Shown here piece after piece: positions 49,801 to 64,000 of a stretch of 64,000 nt of DNA. The stretch is taken from positions 4,340,001-4,404,000 of the forward strand of contig CM082588.2 of assembly GCA_040954595.2 (NCBI GenBank), in the 5' to 3' direction. Position numbers and translations under genes: made by a program. A model generated the notes under the pieces. The model did not search any database, was not told the origin of the DNA, and saw only the letters and a program-made list of their open reading frames with translations. Position 1 is the stretch's first letter; each line of letters opens with the position of its first letter. The stretch comes from Balanoglossus misakiensis. Lineage: Eukaryota; Hemichordata.

Positions 49801-52800
49801 TAGTGAGAATTCTCCAAAGCTACACATATTGAGAAAGAAGTGTTGGTTGTAACTTACAAGACGGATACTCACTGTTGGGAGCATTTTCTCTGAATGTTCC
49901 CCTGAGTATCGCTAATTCCATCAACTGTCCCTTCTTCAAATTATCTTCGCCTTCTGCCTGCAAAGCAAAGAAAGAAAGATGGCGGATTGAGATGGGGATT
50001 TAACAGTTGTAGTGAAGGAGGTGGTGCTTGTGAAATTGGGCACAACTTCTGATCCTTTCTCGCTTGAAAACAAAGACAAACACACAAAGCCAAAGGCTGA
50101 TTCAAATATTACCACCTCAAAAAAGAAAGGCTCTAAACACAGCTGACGGAGAGGGCAGTCTTCTGAGCGATGCCAGTAATCAGGGTGTGGCATGCAATGA
50201 ATGTCTGAGATATCTCAGAAGTATGCATGAATCATGGATGTCGAAAGTTTGTGTCGCACAGAAAATACCCCACTTTGGGCTTCCAGAATCTTGACTTGAT
50301 AACGACGACATGAGCAGAGATTTTAGTGAGAGTGTTCTGTGATTGTCTCCAGAGTTCGGGTTTAACATGCAGTTGTGTATGAAACTAAAACGTCCAGATA
50401 AGAGGCTAAAATATTCAAGGTCAGAGACTAGAACACTTGCTGGAAAAACTTCAAGAGAAAGTGACATCAGATGCATTATTTACACTCCAAGGATACCACG
50501 CCACTTCGAGATATTTACTGTCTGTGTTGTGTTGACAAGTTGTTTGTGAGCACAGGACACTGGAAAGCGATCCATCTTGGCAAGAGCCCACCCCCAATGT
50601 CATCATTCACTGGTCCTGGCCAGTTCTGCCTGGCTGAACCCTGGAGGGGGGCCTCTCCCAGAGTGATATATTGCATAACTGCCTGACAGCCATTGTCTGC
50701 CTGTGTTTGCAGTGTCTTCATCCAACCACTGAATCAACCAACCGATTACCACCCTCCCCCATATTGAGGGAGAAAGTTTTTCTCCTCTAGGAGAAGTCAA
50801 CTGAACTGGTATCCCCTTGACCATGAGATACATACAATACTATTACATGTTCCACAAAAATGATCAAAAAGTTATAGACTTAATCTTGTGATTGCAATAC
50901 TGGTCCCTCAGAAGAGGGGACACAGCCAGAGACAGTTCCCTCCATATGAAACCCTACAAAACTACCCCTCCCTCTGACTGATACAACAAGTTGGTTCCCC
51001 TCTGCAAAACACACCAGCTACGCATAAGGCTACCTGCCATGGTTATTATCATACCAGCTAACCAAGAATGCATTCAGGTCACACTGTGGAAAAAAAACCC
51101 TGCCCCAACATAAATCACTGTCATCAGGCAAAGGAAAAAAAAACTTTCAAAAGACTCGGTCCCACTTGGTTAAATCTATCGGTCCCACTTGGCCAGCTCA
51201 GAACAGAAGTCGCCGAATTTCACCACATAGTTATGCATGTCTGTCGTCTTTGACCCATTCAAATGCTACGTCCCTAACACCACAGTGGCAAAAGTCGTTG
51301 CCAGAATATACCAATGGCCCAAACAGGAACTTCACACGGATTTGTTATCTCTCTCTCTTTCATTAAAGACAGATAAATCTGGGTATCCCACACTAAGAAA
51401 TGCCAGCTCAAGGAAAGTAGAATGATACATTATGTAAATGTTTTGCTGTCATTTAAATGTGTACAAAACCACCCCTTTAACAGAAAAGAACTTCCCATTT
51501 ATTGGTTCCACGATTAAACAAAAAAAATTGCCACCTTTTCCCTTTTCTGTCACAAAAAAACCTCAACATACTTCAGAAGGAAACACTATGTGGTGTAATC
51601 TGACTGGATATAAGACCATGTAGTTCAACAAGCCACAGTCTGCCAATTATTACATTCTTTTTCTTCTTCTTCAAACGCTCGGCTAGGTAAGGTGTCGTAC
51701 GTACATGTGTTTGTTCTGAAACGTTACACTGTAGATTTGTACTTTTGAAGAGACGGGGTCAAAAAGGCATTCGTAGCATGGATTACAGCTACGCTGCATT
51801 TCAACAAGGACATGTTGTTTGCAAACTGGACTGTACGTGTGTCAAGATGCAAACTGGATTGTACCATGATGTACCCAACAGCGAAAGGATCAATGCCACA
51901 CCGAACGTTCAATTTGCAATTCAGAAAAGCCTGCACGGAGCTGCTTACATTTATACGAGAGTCCTTGCATAAATTGAAATCAAAGATATCCCCCAAATAC
52001 ATGTGGCCCACAACAAACCAGATGGATAAAATTTGCAGACTGACATATCGGATATCACTGTGCCTGATTTAATTTGATACTTAAGCTGATCTCATCACTG
52101 GCTTGCTTAATCCAATCCAGAAATTCACACTATACCCTGAAATCACAACTAATGTGCAGCTAGTTCACATGTGAGGTGATTTAATTTTAACGCTGGTTTC
52201 TATGACTGCCTGTCGAGGTCTGATGTTAGGATCCGTGTAGTATGCGATACACTATTCCTCCATTTTCACAGACGGGTGTCTGTCCGTCTGTCTGTCTTTC
52301 TGTGCTGCGTGGCACTGACTGCATAATCATGAAGCATACACTGAAAGTCCTGGATTGGTTTACATGCAAGACTCTTCACACTGATGGATTCAACATGGCC
52401 CATTAAAATGTCATTTTGCAGAGTGAACAGCCAAGAAAGGAGAGTTTCTCTGCGTCTAAAATAACGAATCTACATACAAGTGAGGCCTGGGGGTTAGTTT
52501 ACCAACAAATAAAATGCCAATGATCACAATTAACAGCCTGTTACAGATATTTGTCATTGTTTTAGTTTTTCTGTTTAAATTACGACTCAAGAAAATGTCA
52601 CCTCTGACTACTTGTCATATGAAAAATAAATTAATTAATACTCATGATTTATACCTAATTGGTACAGAATGACCTTATTTTAAGAAATAATTATCAAGCA
52701 GAGTTATCTAGTGAGGTCATCTAATTACTCGCAGTTTCTGGAGGCTGATGTTTGCTATCAAGAAAATTTATAGATTCAAGTTATGAAGAAAAGCGTATAT

Positions 52801-55800
52801 TGATTTGTTAGGTGCCTAGCACATTAAATCTAGTTTTCATTTCACCAGAACTCCTTCCGGAATTTAATTCTTTGTTAACGATTAGCACCTCTTCGCCAGG
52901 TTGTCTGTTATTTTTTTTTTTTTTGATGCACTGCATACCAGATAGCTCCAACCGGAGAAAAATCAATAGCACCTTGAAAGGTATTTCTGTGCATTGTTTG
53001 CGTTTCAGTGCATTATTTCTCAAAGACAATTAGGCTGATTAACTGTGGGGGAGCAAAATAAACTACTAGGAGAACAATTCAGGTTATTGTTTAAAACTTC
53101 GATTGTTTCACAATGATCTGTTCCAGAGGATCTGACAGATTAGTCTGATGTTTTTTGGAGATGACGTGTGTTTGGGCCACACTCAATGTTTCATCCAGCA
53201 CTTTGTTTCACAAACCTCTCGCTGACATCTATAAAACTATAAGACTCCATACAAATAAAAGCTCACATCAACATCTCCAAGATTAGCCTTCTGTATTTAT
53301 TTGTGCTTTCTGGCAGACCAACTGTAAACGTTCTCTCGGCCTCCTCCGATAACAAATTTTATTGGACTGGTTTATATCTGTAGCTAATCCTGGTGAAACT
53401 TAAATCCAGCCGAAAATCAGTTTTATGACCTGGATTTTCAATCAGATATCTTCCTTTACTGTTCAGAGTTACTCTATAGCTCAGCTGACCTGCGCCCATA
53501 CATCCCCTGAACATTGTTAGTACAAGTTATTGTAGCAACAAATCTGTCAGCAAACCTGCCCTTGATCACAGCAGCCTTGAAAGACAGAAGTACTCACTCA
53601 TTAAAAAAAAAACAGTTATAAAAGTACTTGAACAGTGCACTATGTACAAGCATGAAAATCCGTAAGAATATTTTAATCACAAAAGTGGTGTTCTGTGCGT
53701 TTCTTTCAATACCAACCATAGCAAGCCAGCACAGACAAAACTGTGTATACTATAAACTACTTGGGGTGATAAACCATCCGTGTCTAGTCTGGCATCCGTC
53801 GTGAAACACGCTTTTAATAAACGACATTCAACCAGCGCTGAATCACATTGGTTACAACACCGATAAGCCATTGTTCTTACCATCTTTTACCTGTCTTTCT
53901 TTACCGTCTTTTGTTGAGGCCGTCCGACTCACAAAAGAGGGTCTTTTCAGTCGATAGTTCTTTGATCAACACCACTGCTTATACAGAAATCAGATAATAG
54001 CCTCTTCAAAAGATACAGCCAATTTATTCGTGTGTGTACATACTGAAGAACTTGACAGTGCGGAGTGATTTCATTGCCAACTCTTTGCGGGGATTGCTTG
54101 CTGGAAACTGGCGAAGGATCTCAAGAAAATCCACTGATTGAAAACTTCTGATTGCATGGAAAAGTAACCATTAAAAATTCTTAAACACGGTGGATAAGAC
54201 GACTATCCCTTTTAATCAGGTACCGGATTCAAATCATGGAAAAAAATCAACCTTGATTGGTCGATGGTCTGAAAAGCTGACTGCCAGGGACGTCCACAGT
54301 TACAGATACTGTTGCTGTCGCTTGGCCTACAGCCAGCAGCCATTCTTCACAATTTAAGTGTTCCCTAGAAATCCTTCTTAATAGCGCACTATCCTCGCTG
54401 AATCACCATAGCGATTTATTTAATTAGAATTGTCAATTTAATGATTGCTCGCCCTTTCCACTCCTCCCAACTACACTCGTGATGTATAGCTGAAAAAGCC
54501 TGTTCACATTCTGAACAAGACATCACAATATTCATCGTAATCAACTGTCACCCCAGATTTTTCTTTAACATCAATGCCCTTTTCTGTGCATGCTGTCTCT
54601 ATTTTGATTTGACAATCCTGTAATCCCAAATCAGATTCTGATACGCAATGCATGGAATCACTTTACAGGGTAATGGAATGGAAAGCAATACAATAAGCTT
54701 GGCAATGTGAATACACAGCCCACTGAAATATGCAACTGCTTTGGGGGCTTTTTTTTTCCAGGGCTTTTTGCTGCATTGTTTTCTGGGAAGGTTACATAAC
54801 ACTGGTTGGTTTTAATCATTTGGGTTGCTTCAGTGAACATTGGAAGGGGGAGGGCTGTGTGTGAATACTGGTTGAGTGGCACTGAAAATATAACTCCACA
54901 TACTGCGCAAATAAGAAAGCAAGCTTGAGTCTTGGGGGGAAAGAACACCCTTCAGGGACCTTTGTGTATGTATGCATCAACCCTAGAGAAACTGTCTATG
55001 GTGTACCGTACATTTCTCTTGAAATGTCAGTTTCTGCAGGATGTAGAAATATCGACCAACGGTGGAAAAAAACATGGCCCAGCATGCTTCAGGATGCAGA
55101 ACACTGATCTACACACCTCACACAAAATGAAAAGAACCAAAATATCATCAAGACATCCCGGTAATGAATTTGCCCCTCTAAACCCCATTAGTGTCAAGAG
55201 AAAAATGAAACCGAACAAGAAAAATACACGTGACAAGGTTCATTATCAAAATTGCCCCGTTTCCCCATTTTCTAATCCATTTGCGAGGTACATCGAATCG
55301 AATCACATTCAACATCACAACACACCCGTGAGGCAGCTGAAAATTATGCCACGGACCCCACCAGTCAGCGGAGAATTATTATTACAATTTCATAAAAGGC
55401 AATTTGAGATAAAGCCCGATAATATCACCGCAATCTTGCTCTCTTCCTGTGCAACAAGCAAACCGACCAGAATGTTGATGACCAAACAAAAAGGAATCAC
55501 TCAGGAATTTCAGCAATTGCTGTATCGGAGATGCAAAAGATGTTATTTATTTATTCATTGGAATCACAGACTTCCTCTCCAGGTACACAAAATATACATG
55601 AGCACCGCCTCTGTTGTAGTCACACATTAATTTTGAATGTTCGCTCTTTTACCAACAGGCCAGACACTGTTTATGTGCAGGGAAGGTGCCGTCTCATTTA
55701 CCTCACCGCATTATACTGCAGCGTTAATAATACATGATCATAACTAAGCCTGGCTGGGCTGGGCTGGCTGTGGATGCATTGATCAACGCTCAGAATCAAA

Positions 55801-58800
55801 GAGATTAGACTATTTCTGTCTATTCACCCATTGTCCTTGTTATGGATTACTTTTTCCTGCTTTGAAATAATATCTTCCTGCTTCTTTGCACTTACAACAA
55901 GATGCTGTATTTTTATCTTTTTTTCATGGGACTCTTTTCCAGAAACTTTCGAAACATACAACATTCTCACTTTAAGACTCTTCCACCATTATCTAAGATC
56001 TTCATCAATCTAAATAGCCTAATTCACATTAATTGACAGACCTTGCTTTATATTTAAACTCATGTTATTTCTCTGGGACAATGCATTATAAATTTAATGA
56101 TAGTAACAGAAAGAAATGTCTAGCTGTGTTTATTCAAGTACTTCAGTCTGAATGGTACAAGCTCGTTTTAAAGAAAAGGATTTCTTTTTTTTTCCAAACA
56201 CCTGCAAACAAACATACAAAGACTACCCATGTCTAAGTGTTTGCTTCACTACACTGTGCTATGCAGATTATTTTTAGACACACAACCTGTGCCTCTTGAT
56301 ACAAGATGCTCCTTGAAACCCACTGTTGCCACCCACAGTGCATTGTGGGAGTACAATGCACCATGGGAACATTTTGCAAGGTCAAGCAAGTGGAGATGTC
56401 TAAACTAGAAAACCTTACTAGAAATTATGGTTGATTTTTTATCTCACATCGACACAGACTCATGCATGCACAGACTGAAAATTTCAACTTCTCAGCTGGG
56501 GGGTTCTGTTCATTTTTTTGAACTTTCACGCGACACCACGTGGTCGAGACTTTCACTCTCGGAAGACAGATTTGTGGACGGCAGGGGTCGGAATGCCCCC
56601 GCTCATGACTTTCATCAAGTTCAAGCTGAACAAACAGCGAACGTCCATGAATGGAATCCTGGTAATGAGGAGTATTCAAATCAACGCAGCAATCTGCATT
56701 TCACAGACCCATTATTTTGATCCTTCTGGCCGACACCTGCTTCTAATTGTCAAAATTTGCGCAGCAAAAAAACACGAAAAGGCACTTACCCAATTCCAAC
56801 AAACTATCAAATGCCTCCACCCCAAAAATACCAAGAAACCAACAAATCACACAAGGACAATTTGAAATTGGGGGCAAGTATGGATCTATGTGCAAACAAG
56901 ACTCACTTCTGCTACAGGGTTAATTTTTTTTAAACGTCGGTTAATTGAATGATTTTTGTTTTCTTCAGAGAAGGAACTTTTTAAATAGCCTTTCAGATAG
57001 ATACTAATGGAGTTTTGAAACCGAAATCATCCCCCCTGGCTTACATCACTCTACCGAAACAAATAAGACCGCATTTGTCTTGATAAATTGAAGACCTTCA
57101 ATGATGACAATCTGAATCACATGGCTGGAGGGAACGATGGAATAAATTGAGTTGGGCTTTAAAGGCATTGAGTATTATATATATGTCGATTTCCTGCAAT
57201 CAATTATTCTCCAGTTGTGCAGGGTAGGGGCATGGCATCTCGGGTATTTCCCTCATTGGACAATATTATTCTGATACCACATACAGGACTTCTACAGCAT
57301 GTGAGGTTCAACTTACACTTATGAAACAAAAAATTAAAATAATTAAGGGGATATTGAATTTCGCGACTCACTAATGCACTGGAAAGAAACTGGACACTTT
57401 TCGCTGATTACATCAAGCGGGCAATTTCACTGACTCGGGACACCAGAATATTATCGGCCAAAAATGTGAACCTAATAACTTCTGTGGGTGATAGTTAAAC
57501 TATTTCTGATACCAGAAGTGGATCTGCCCTGAAGTAAGGGCACCCCGAACGTGTCATATAGAATGTCATGCTACAGATATTTCTAGCCAATGGATATCTG
57601 TGTATAAATTATTAAAATCTTCACAGAAGACTCGTGAAAAACTATACATTAATTGATGGAAGGGCTGACCTTTCTAAGCATGTCTTTCTCAAATGAAGGA
57701 TGTGCTGTACAGCTGCTCGAGAAAAATCCCCTTCAATCATCCTATGCATGCAAACATACAGGATTCCAAGTACGCCTGTCTACATTTTATATTTTATATT
57801 CAACAGCTGTAAATAGCTGGGGTTTTTATAAGTCTATTAAAGCGGCCAACAATGTCCCACCGTTGGGTAATTTCATCCTCGACACAACAGATTGTGTTCA
57901 AGGCTGTGATGTGTCGGAATGCGCGGAATGTGGCCGTCTATGTCGGCCATCTTAGCTATGCAGCGTCACTCTCTCCCCAGGATTCGCCGCGCGGCACAGC
58001 TGTGTCGCGCTTGTCTCCTCGGTTAACTATTTGCCTCATCATCGGTAAAACACGTCCTTCTCCGTGTCGAAAACCGACCCATGCCTCCACATCACTCACC
58101 TTGGGAAGAGTGACAAGGGAAGCGGCGAGTTTTGAGAAAAACTGGACAGTGGCCAAACGAACAAGTGCGGTCAGGAAAAGGTCACGATTTCGGAGAGCCG
58201 GTTGTAAATTTTTCGGGCGGTTTTTCTTTTATGCCTGCATGCATGCACCGAGCTGGCACAAGCAGTGCTGAGACAGCCACCCCCTTCGCAGTTTTATTGA
58301 ACACTGCATGCAGCTGAATCGTCGAACCATAACATGATACCTCAACCAGCTTCTAGCCATTTGCCAGCTGATGAACCCGAGCGCGGCGCGGCCATCCACG
58401 ACTGAACCCACGCACGCATCTGACATCCCTACCGTACGTGATAATCCCTCAGCTGAGCAAGAGGCCACAAACATTGAAATTCAGCTCCACTTCCAGCCAG
58501 AGCATATGCAAGAGTTCTCAATGAGCATATCACTTGTGTCTTCAACAGCAGGCCCTCCATATGAGTGACGCTGCTTTGAATCCAATAACAAAAGCTGTAT
58601 TTACACACAGAAATACTCTTGCACAGCACTTATTGGAGACTTTTATGTCAAGATCTAATTACACATTTCATTTTTTTATCGCTCTTAACAGTTTCAACCA
58701 AACACTCTCAAAGAACCCATATAAATCTCAAATCATTTCATTTCATGAAAGCTCCTTACTCACGAGGTGGGAAACAATATACACAAAATGAAAAACAATT

Positions 58801-61800
58801 ATTTTTTTGGTAATTTTAATTTTTTAAATTTTTTGATCCACATATCAGCAGCATGCAATCCTATACTCTCTCTTTGCAAGTTGCAACCCAACTCCTAAAA
58901 AGACAGAGCCCTTCAAATCGAGATCTCGGCCCTTCACACTCAAACTCAAACCACCATAGACACAGAAACTCAAAAGGCGAGGCCCGACACCAGTTGTGGT
59001 TCAAGCAACTATCTTTTCTGTGACCTGTGCATCTCAAAGACATTCCCAACACGCCATGATAAGGGGGGTCCGTTTCCAGAATTCTAGAACGAGTCTGATT
59101 TTATTTGTTAATTTGGAATCCTCCAGCGGAGGTATGTTATCTTACGTAACATCCCTACATCCCTACATCACCTATTCACTTTCTATGCTAGACACCTGAG
59201 GTCTGAATTTTAAAGTCCACATCTTTCACTACCCAAGACATTGTCAAATTGAAAGGCTGTTTCTCAGACTAGCCGACACATGGAGTTTTTCTTTAAAGAT
59301 ATTTGTCTTGCTTTTCAAAAACATAGACTTGCCTTAGGATGAAATGGACTCACTACTTGTCTGGTTTTGAGGGACACGGGTAATTACTTCGAGGGAACCT
59401 GAATCTTTTGTCACATTTGGTTCTAACCCTCTAATCATTTTTCATTCCAAGATTGTGATGCTGTCTGTCCCATGATTCCAGAGTGGAGCATAAGTTGAGT
59501 GGCAAGGAATATATATAGGAGATAACTTTTTAAACTTTGCAAGTGTGATCCATCTTTGTTTAGTGAGGTTGGAAAAATGATTAATTCTCCCCAAATGCTC
59601 TGATAAATGTTGTGCCTACAATGGTATCTGGGATATGCAGCATGCAGGCAGGACTTGAGGGTATTGGGTGACCGAAGATTTATGGCCGAGCATGCCGACA
59701 TAAAATGACTTTAACAGATGCAAACACATGGTCTGTCACATTTGAATCTGTAAGTTCACAGCACTCCAGTTTATCCCAATGTGGCACCGGTGTCAAAGGT
59801 TACCAAAAGATTGGAAACATATGACAGCCAACCGATTGGGCAAGGTGGCATCATGTGACAAAAACCATGCACTGATTGGTCAGTTTGCGTCATGTGACCG
59901 AAGACGGCTTCCCTGATTGGGCTGACAATTCTCCGGGTAACAAAATATGCAAGACGGATGTCGTCATGGACAGAATTTAGCAAACGTTGAACAGATTCAC
60001 GCGAAAATAACTTTTTGACAGCCACGATTTCTGTGACATCGGCAAGATGGCTAAAATATGTCTTAGATAGTGGCGTCGTGCACGTCCGCACACGAACACA
60101 AAACGAGGAATACTTACTGCTGGCACTAAAAGACGTTTGATTTCATTGACCGCCCTCGCGAGCTTGATCTCAGCACGTTCTTTGCTGTCTTCTACTGTGA
60201 TAAGCACATGTAAATCTTCATTCAAATGTTCCCAGTTGGGCTTTCCCCTATTCTGTTCTTCCTGCAGAGCAAAAAAAAAACATACACAAAACAAACATTA
60301 TAATTCTATCTGTACTGCAAGTACATGTATCGTATTCTCAACCAAAACTTTGAGGCTACAAGCAATAAATTTATCAGTATTCAGGAACTGTGTCCAATGA
60401 GTTCCTTGATAGGATGACTTCAATACAAGTCCTGACAGTGAATGCCTGATTTGAGAAGATCTCCTTTGGATGACAATTGAAACGTCATTAGGAGACATTA
60501 AACCTTCCGTGGACAGATACATTGCAATCAGCGAATTTCGAAAGTTAATATATCTGAGATAGAAATTACCCAGATAATTTTCATGATTCAAACCTTGTAG
60601 CTCTGAATTTAACAAAAGTGGAAGGTAATTCTTGTTTCTTGGTCGTATTTCATTGAATCTGTTTGAAGTAGTGTATTGAATAAATAAACACACAAACACA
60701 CACATACATACACACACACACATATACTTTTTAAATTTAAGAGAAATTGCCAATGTATAAAAATACATTCAATTGCATTAGGGATGTTTCTATAATGAAA
60801 ATTGAGGGGAAAATACACAAAGGGAACACAATATCTTGGATACAATTTCTTCTCCACATTAGAAATTATTTTTCAAAACACCCCGCGTCTAATTGCAATT
60901 CTGCGGTATTGAAAATTCAAAACTGGAGACCTCCCCCTGGGAAGTCTGAAGTATCTGGAGTATATAGAGAGAAATGACATCAGAGAGATCCGTAATGCAA
61001 TGAGACTTGTGTGCATGTAGCATGTCATTTCAACTGGATCAGTTGGGATAGACATTATGGAAATTACAACATCTCCCAAGAAATCTCTCCGGAGATAGTC
61101 GGTCTAAATACATTGTATACAATTCGCAGACGGGCAAAATGTCACAAATTCAGTCGATTTCTGAAGGATCGCATTATCCGTAATGATTTCGCCAATCCAG
61201 CTGCTTTGTGCCCTTCTGAACTATCACGACAAAGCTGCCAACGTCAACAATTTTTTTTTTCATCAAAGAGAGTCATTTTGCATGTATCTTGCAGCCGTTT
61301 CTTCATGCGCACGGTAAAATCCCTCGGAGGGACGCTTCTTGCATTTGATGGCTCGGATGTGCTACATGTACACTGCATCATTGTTGAAATTTCCTCCCCT
61401 CTTACAAAACACAAAGCCGGGTCCGATTAGATGCAGAAAGGCCTCCATTCTTTGAAAGATAATCAGTTAAAGTCCCAACAGACAAGTGATGAATTGATTT
61501 TTGATGAAAAAGAATTCACAGCTCTTGCTCCCCCATTTATTAATTGATTTCCGCCGAACAAGTATTCCATTAATGGCAGCCATAATGGCCAGGAAGCATG
61601 AATAAACTGCATATCAATGAGACAAGGACGCGTCTCTCTTGTGACCAAGGCTCGGCAAATTTCTCAATCTATAAATTCAAATCTTGGTTCTTTGCAGATA
61701 CCTACGAATGTGCGGCGAAAATCCTATCAAAAAATAAGAGCTGTCTGCTTCGACAGTAATGAAGGTTCAAACGAATCGGACTGTATTGGAATAATAATGT

Positions 61801-62090
61801 ATCATTACGTTACACTACAGGAGTGAATTACTCCGCTGTAGTTGTATAATACACACAAATACGACAAAGAGACTTGTGCTGATACCGGCAATGATATCAG
61901 TGAGGTAGCCATGGCAACGCATCACCTTGGTGGCACATGTCTCGCGTCGCCATGGAAACGCAATGGCACTCACCTTCTTTTTGTCTCTCATTGAGCCCTT
62001 CCCTCTGACCATAATCTTGCATCCCGTAAGTCTTTCAAGTTCTTGCGCTGTTTTGCCTCGTGGTCCCAATATCCTTCCAACAAAATTGTA
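46900..62090 (-). CDS. QKI: Quaking/HOW-type STAR RNA-binding protein, 3' part (5 exons, 224 aa)
   Basis: STAR-family KH proteins bind ACUAAY-type RNA sites and control splicing, export and stability, notably in muscle and glia. Exons (minus) are 61974-62090, 60118-60261, 49873-49957, 48702-48959 and 46900-46970; phases join and give 225 codons with the stop. The first begins [12 protein letters not shown], the KH GxxG loop, and continues [16 protein letters not shown]. The second has [20 protein letters not shown] and ends the KH domain. The third carries the QUA2-type [18 protein letters not shown]. The fourth is the proline/alanine-rich linker ending [13 protein letters not shown]. The fifth reads [20 protein letters not shown], matching the nuclear QKI-5 tail, with stop after ERG. 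QUA1 and N-terminal exons lie beyond 64 kb, so the gene is 5'-incomplete here. A donor-like GTTAGT overlaps the stop, so another terminal exon is possible. Exons for other tails were not found. Confidence 0.93.
47600..47745. repeat. 41-bp minisatellite, about 3.6 copies
   Basis: AGAATTCCACTGATTGG followed by GTCATTTTAATCACATGATAAGCT repeats with a 41-base period and few changes. It lies in the last intron of the QKI-like gene, 0.6 kb upstream of the terminal exon. Confidence 0.9.
49958..60117 (-). other. 10.2-kb QKI intron
   Basis: This intron separates the KH-ending exon from the QUA2 exon. I find no repeat family that I know and no clear coding exon. A GC-richer island at about 57.85-58.5 kb is the one stretch of different composition. 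Confidence 0.6.
58098..58235 (-). other. Possible alternative first exon in the QKI intron
   Basis: On the minus strand a TATA-like GCATAAAAG (about 58226-58234) is followed about 130 bases later by a consensus donor, CCCAAG then GTGAGTG. The interval keeps an open frame but has no ATG. It sits in the GC-richer island. A transcript starting here would lack the KH exons. It could equally be chance. Confidence 0.25.
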
Positions 62091-64000
62091 CTGCAATCAA
62101 GAGAGAAACAGAAAAAGTTATCAGTATGTGCATCAGCGAAAAATATTAATCTCGATAAATGGAAATCTGACGAACGTCTCAATTTCCATTCTCGGTCTGC
62201 GTGGCGACAGAAGACAGCTGGATTTGCAGCGCGCGTATGGGAAACGCGGGATGGATTATGAAGCGAGCCGGGGCTGTCAAACTCTAACGCTTTCAGACTG
62301 CGACAGCCATTGCAAAATGACACCCAACTGCAAGCCATGAATACTTCAATCGAAGTGCAACAGACAGAAAATCCATACAACAAATGTCGACCTCTGCAAA
62401 AAGAGCATTATGAAAACAGCAGCTGAAAAGAAATGTCAAACCAGGAGAAAAACTCCATTTATGTACAGTATCATTGCAGTGACTCAAAAAAAAGCGATAT
62501 CTTAATGGAGTTTCAGAAAGCAAAATTTACTCGGTGAAATATGTCACCTCCATCACTATCTCAGCTAATACAATGGAAAGTCGTTCCATTGAATGCAAAG
62601 TGCAGGCATTCAGAATACAGATTTCAACAAAGTTTATCTGTTGATCTTTATGCTACAAACATCTATTGAAAAGAACACATCCTTCTATCCGGATGTGATT
62701 CACTTTTTCACACTCAGCCACTTCCTTCTCCTGGTTTTCAACCCTATAATTGGTCTCATCCCATTGATTCCAACATTTTGGATCTATACACAGGGTGGAA
62801 TGATTATCTTGCTAACATTTTCCTACATGGGTCTTTATTTTTAAGTAAAGAACACTTATCAGTTCAATACATTGCTATTTCCTTCCATATGATTACTGGG
62901 AAGTATTACTGGCTTGTTTGCTTTAACTCAGTTTCATTTGTCGAGGATCGTCATAATAACATAATGTGTAAATATCATTTACTCCTGCAGGGTTTTGAAT
63001 TTATCACACAAATAAGTAACTGTGTGTGGGTGTACGTTTACTTTCGATTTTCATACAATTTTCATGGTGTTGGACATGCTTCCCTGAAACTGAAACTCGG
63101 TGATATCAGAAAGCAAACTAATACCCCATACTTTCTATCCGAAACAGGCCAAACCATTTTTTTTCCTCTTTTGATAAAAAGGGAAAGGTTTAACTAAGGA
63201 CACCATAGTATAAATTATGCAAAACTGATAACGGTATCACATCACTATCCGAGTAATTTTCGTACAAGTCTCTTCAAGACTAGCGTACGGTACTGCGTAC
63301 TTGTGGAAAACCTACAAATATCTGAACGTTACACATGGTACAGATTAGCCATCAAAAAGCCTACACCTCAGCCATCAAAGACTACACACAATTCTTACAT
63401 TCAGAATCCACAATAACTTTATTGCCTGTACGATGACAAGAGATCCCCCCTTCAAAATCTCCGTCTCTGATTTTCACACAAACACGGCCTTTCAAAGGAT
63501 ACAACCACACGCATTCATTTCGAGTGAGCGTGAAACTGCTTGGCAGAACAAATACAGCGTATTCATGGACGAGTCCAAATCAAACACGGACTGTCACACA
63601 GAGAAAGGCCGGTATTCATTACACTCCATGAATAAAACCTGCCAGTGAGGCCTATAATACTGGGTATATATGGTTACGGTAATCTCTAGCCTGTGATTAA
63701 TCCACCCTGATTGACAGTCATGAGCAGCAGTCACAAATGAAATAGCTGTGCAGTTTTATATATGACAGCAGTGGCCAATTATTTAAAAGGTTTTGTATAG
63801 TCAATACTCCCATCTGAATCTGGCAACATTTTGTAGTGTACTATACAATAACCTTTTAAATATTGTGATCTTAATTTATCACGTTCGTACCGATATGCCT
63901 CGCTTCTTCAGAGACCATACTTATGACTCACTCATTCGAAGACGTGTTGATATCCTAATTAAATCCACATGTACTAAAAATATTGTATTCCTAACCCGTT
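62091..64000 (-). other. QKI intron running off the right edge
   Basis: Upstream of the KH exon (acceptor TTGCAG) I find no QUA1-coding exon up to the end of the window, so this is intron. No other gene is evident. Confidence 0.6.

Noticed and set aside
54932-55630. 232-codon plus-strand frame inside the large QKI intron
   Set aside because: Composition is not clearly coding, and no family, promoter or splice context was seen. It is the longest such frame in a 10-kb intron but still plausible by chance.
57852-58271. 139-codon plus-strand frame in the GC-richer island
   Set aside because: Its length is explained by the higher GC content. It has no domain or splice support, and the better signals there are on the minus strand.

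Overview
This window looks like nuclear DNA from a metazoan, most likely a marine invertebrate deuterostome such as a hemichordate, cephalochordate or echinoderm. The evidence is split genes with GT-AG introns, AATAAA poly(A) signals, long AT-rich introns and spacers, microsatellites, a large satellite and several short interspersed elements. The phylum is an inference; nothing in the sequence fixes the species. The coding content is a cluster of three alpha-tubulin genes, an armadillo/HEAT-like protein gene, PCNP, an unrecognised gene, and the 3' part of a Quaking/HOW-type STAR RNA-binding protein gene.

Left third (about 1.5-23.3 kb). Alpha-tubulin A (minus) and C (minus) have the ancestral alpha-tubulin layout: ATG alone in exon 1, then exons of about 223, 149 and 980 bases. 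Alpha-tubulin B (plus) lies between them, divergent from A and convergent with C. I propose that the first exon of B is at about 6.27-6.47 kb, behind a CRE plus TATA promoter. That exon carries a 9-base coding part and a consensus splice donor. Intron 1 would then be about 10.8 kb and would contain a (GT)n tract and a 9.9-kb tandem array of about 112 copies of an 88-bp satellite. This exon also replaces the usual MREC/MREV start of alpha-tubulin.

Middle (25.9-38.8 kb). A 14-exon gene (minus, about 1035 aa, helical repeat protein of unknown function) contains two mobile elements in its introns. It is divergent from PCNP (plus, 5 exons). PCNP is convergent with an 8-exon gene (minus, 353 aa) that I do not recognise.

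Right (46.9-64 kb). The QKI/HOW gene (minus) enters from beyond the right edge. Its KH domain exons, QUA2/linker exons and a QKI-5-like basic C-terminal exon are present. The QUA1 and N-terminal exons are not in the window. Most of 39-46.9 kb and 50-60 kb is non-coding spacer, candidate 3'UTR or intron.

The most notable items are the satellite-filled intron 1 and altered N-terminus of tubulin B, an array-edge duplication inside the satellite, gene-conversion-like identity among the tubulins, a hammerhead-ribozyme-like motif in an intron of tubulin C, a repeat carrying perfect DR1 nuclear-receptor sites, and a long near-perfect hairpin next to the first exon of the unknown gene.
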